Shown piece by piece: positions 6,735 through 7,420 of a DNA stretch of 7,420 nt (within the stretch, counting starts at the first letter, position 1; each line of letters opens with the position of its first letter). Below the pieces are notes generated by a model. It was not told the DNA's origin. It did not search any database and saw only the letters and a program-made list of their open reading frames with translations. Source of the DNA: Lentisphaeria bacterium UBA1784 (GTDB taxonomy: Bacteria; Verrucomicrobiota; Lentisphaeria; Victivallales; Victivallaceae); contig DCGG01000167.1 of the NCBI GenBank assembly GCA_002315455.1, positions 32,873 to 40,292 of the forward strand, given 5' to 3'. The position numbers and the translations under genes were made by a program.

Positions 6735-7041
6735 ATTGCTCTTTCTCCAACAGTTCCGCGGCGAACTCCACGCAGCGGACGCAGGGGACTCCGGCGGCCT
6801 TCAGTTCCCGGCAGCGGCAGGCGCCGAGTTCGGCGGAGAAGACCTCCCGCAACGCATTCCGTCCGGACTCCGGGACCATGCTCTGCGCAGCGAACAACGC
6901 CCCGCAGAGGCCGTCGGGGGCACGGCCGCCCCCGGCGTTGGCCAGTTCCGGGACAAGTTCCTCGCGGCCGGCTCCAGCGGCCACGGCCTGCGCGCAATTG
7001 TAACAGCGGGGAACCGCCGTGAAAAGTTCGACTGCCTTCAT
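6733..7041 (-). CDS. C_GCAxxG_C_C family Cys-rich protein
   Basis: The 102 residues match by eye the C_GCAxxG_C_C family of small probable redox or metal-binding proteins, common in anaerobes and without a settled biochemical role. Visible features are the N-terminal YNCAQAV (14-20, where the family has an F/Y-N-C-A/S-Q-A/S-V motif), the glycine-rich GGGRAPDGLCGALFAAQ (37-53, central Cys46), CREL (77-80) and the C-terminal CVRCVEFAAELL (87-98). The seven Cys are 13, 16, 46, 75, 77, 87 and 90, including two CxxC pairs. No signal peptide or membrane helix is seen, so it should be cytoplasmic. An upstream ATG at 7059 would add six residues, but GGAGGG lies between the two ATGs, 9 nt before the ATG at 7041, so the shorter form is chosen. 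The large exported-protein gene starts 10 nt after the stop. Confidence 0.85.
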   Translation of the reverse strand: MKAVELFTAVPRCYNCAQAVAAGAGREELVPELANAGGGRAPDGLCGALFAAQSMVPESGRNALREVFSAELGACRCRELKAAGVPCVRCVEFAAELLEKEQ

Positions 7042-7050
7042 TTGCGAATA

Positions 7051-7056
7051 CCCTCC
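7051..7056 (-). promoter_or_regulatory. Shine-Dalgarno site deciding the start of the Cys-rich gene
   Basis: GGAGGG on the minus strand is 9 nt upstream of the ATG at 7041-7039. It lies just inside the frame of the upstream ATG at 7059, which has no comparable site in front of it, and so supports the downstream start. Confidence 0.65.
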
Positions 7057-7109
7057 CATAGTTCTGCACGCGTCTCCGACGAGGCAAACGCGCCAAAGTT
7101 TTTCTGCGT

Positions 7110-7138
7110 ACTATACCTCTGATGCCGTCAAAATACAA
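7110..7138 (-). promoter_or_regulatory. Sigma70-like promoter of the Cys-rich / large exported protein unit
   Basis: TTGTAT (7138-7133), a 17-nt spacer, and TATAGT (7115-7110; 5 of 6 to consensus) on the minus strand. The predicted start is near 7103, which gives a leader of about 60 nt before the ATG at 7041. It is the best candidate in the divergent intergenic region for this strand. Confidence 0.55.
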
Positions 7139-7183
7139 GGCCGTTTTGAAGCCGCGGAAGGGAAAACTGAGCATGCGGAGGTC

Positions 7184-7207
7184 CTGCCGAGCACCTTATT
7201 CCGGCAG
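7184..7207. repeat. Short inverted repeat between the divergent promoters
   Basis: CTGCCG (7184-7189) and CGGCAG (7202-7207) form a perfect 6-bp dyad separated by 12 nt, lying upstream of both the minus-strand promoter (7138-7110) and the plus-strand promoter (7234-7262). It could be a protein-binding site acting on both directions, but a 6-bp dyad in GC-rich DNA is easily due to chance. Confidence 0.2.
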
Positions 7208-7233
7208 TTGTGACGAAATATGGACTTTTTCAC

Positions 7234-7262
7234 TTGCATAACGCCCGCTTGCGGTCTATATT
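7234..7262 (+). promoter_or_regulatory. Sigma70-like promoter of the class II aldolase gene
   Basis: TTGCAT (7234-7239), a 17-nt spacer, and TATATT (7257-7262; 5 of 6 to consensus). The predicted start is near 7269, leaving a leader of about 48 nt that contains a small stem AACGA-TTT-TCGTT (7273-7285) and then AAGGAG (7303-7308) 9 nt before the ATG. Spacing and -10 sequence are the same as in the LPS operon promoter. Confidence 0.65.
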
Positions 7263-7317
7263 AGAGCACAGTAACGATTTTCGTTCCCTAAACCAATTAA
7301 CCAAGGAGTACTGAGTC

Positions 7318-7420
7318 ATGGTCAATTACAAGGATCTTGGACTGGTCAATTCCCGGGAGCTTTTCAAGAAGGCGGTCTCGGGAGGCTACGCGATCCCCGC
7401 GTACAACTTCAACAACATGG
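7318..7420 (+). CDS. fba: Class II fructose-1,6-bisphosphate aldolase, N-terminal fragment cut by window edge
   Basis: Class II aldolases are zinc enzymes that reversibly split fructose 1,6-bisphosphate into dihydroxyacetone phosphate and glyceraldehyde 3-phosphate in central carbon metabolism. Only the first 34 codons are present. They read MVNYKDLGLVNSRELFKKAV (1-20) and then SGGYAIPAYNFNNM. The segment GYAIPAYNFNN is the conserved first strand of the barrel (family pattern GYAVPAFNxxN), and the MVNYKDLGLVN opening is that of the Bacteroides-type form. The ATG at 7318 has AAGGAG 9 nt upstream and a good promoter before it. The gene is transcribed away from all others in the window. A related tagatose-bisphosphate aldolase cannot be fully excluded from so short a fragment, but this opening favours Fba. 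Confidence 0.88.
   Translation, partial: MVNYKDLGLVNSRELFKKAVSGGYAIPAYNFNNM

Noticed and set aside
7042..7059. Upstream start for the Cys-rich protein adding six residues (MGGYSQ)
   Set aside because: No ribosome site precedes it, whereas GGAGGG is correctly placed for the ATG at 7041.
1..7420. tRNA or rRNA genes, CRISPR arrays, insertion sequences
   Set aside because: No clover-leaf or rRNA-like segment, no regularly spaced direct repeats, and no transposase motif or flanking terminal repeats were seen on either strand.

Overview
The window is GC-rich (roughly 60% by eye) and comes from a Gram-negative bacterium: three genes for the inner-core sugars of lipopolysaccharide (Kdo and heptose) sit together on the minus strand. 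The start of a Bacteroides-type class II aldolase, a Cys-rich C_GCAxxG_C_C family protein and a very large secreted LamG/transglutaminase-like protein together suggest an anaerobe of the PVC group, such as Lentisphaerota (Victivallales). That placement is inference from gene content only; no rRNA or other marker is present.

Layout. (a) 1-2728, minus strand: an LPS-core operon read right to left from a sigma70-like promoter at 2728-2700. Its order is a single-pass membrane protein of unknown function (2616-2137), hldA heptose-7-phosphate kinase (2147-1122), kdsB CMP-Kdo synthetase (1129-380) and kdsA Kdo-8-phosphate synthase (348 to the window edge, truncated). The first two junctions overlap by 11 and 8 nt and the last gap is 31 nt, so the genes are almost certainly co-transcribed and translationally coupled. 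The leader carries a palindrome over the -10 box and a nested hairpin. (b) 2761-7138, minus strand: a two-gene unit with its own promoter (7138-7110) and a Rho-independent terminator (2805-2761). It encodes a 102-residue Cys-rich protein and a 1304-residue exported protein, separated by 10 nt, with the stop codon of the first inside the Shine-Dalgarno sequence of the second. (c) 7234-7420, plus strand: the promoter, leader and first 34 codons of a class II fructose-bisphosphate aldolase, divergent from unit b.

How the genes work together. HldA feeds the ADP-heptose route. KdsA makes Kdo-8-phosphate, and KdsB activates free Kdo to CMP-Kdo for transfer to lipid A. The steps in between (Kdo-8-P phosphatase, arabinose-5-P isomerase, heptose nucleotidyltransferase) are not in the window. 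The membrane protein at the head of this operon is probably linked to envelope biogenesis by context alone. The least explained part is unit b: a large exported protein with an intact Cys-His-Asp transglutaminase-like triad after a LamG-like sandwich, coupled to a small probably cytoplasmic Cys-rich protein. No RNA genes, mobile elements, CRISPR arrays or pseudogenes were seen, and no stretch longer than 300 bases lacks a gene.
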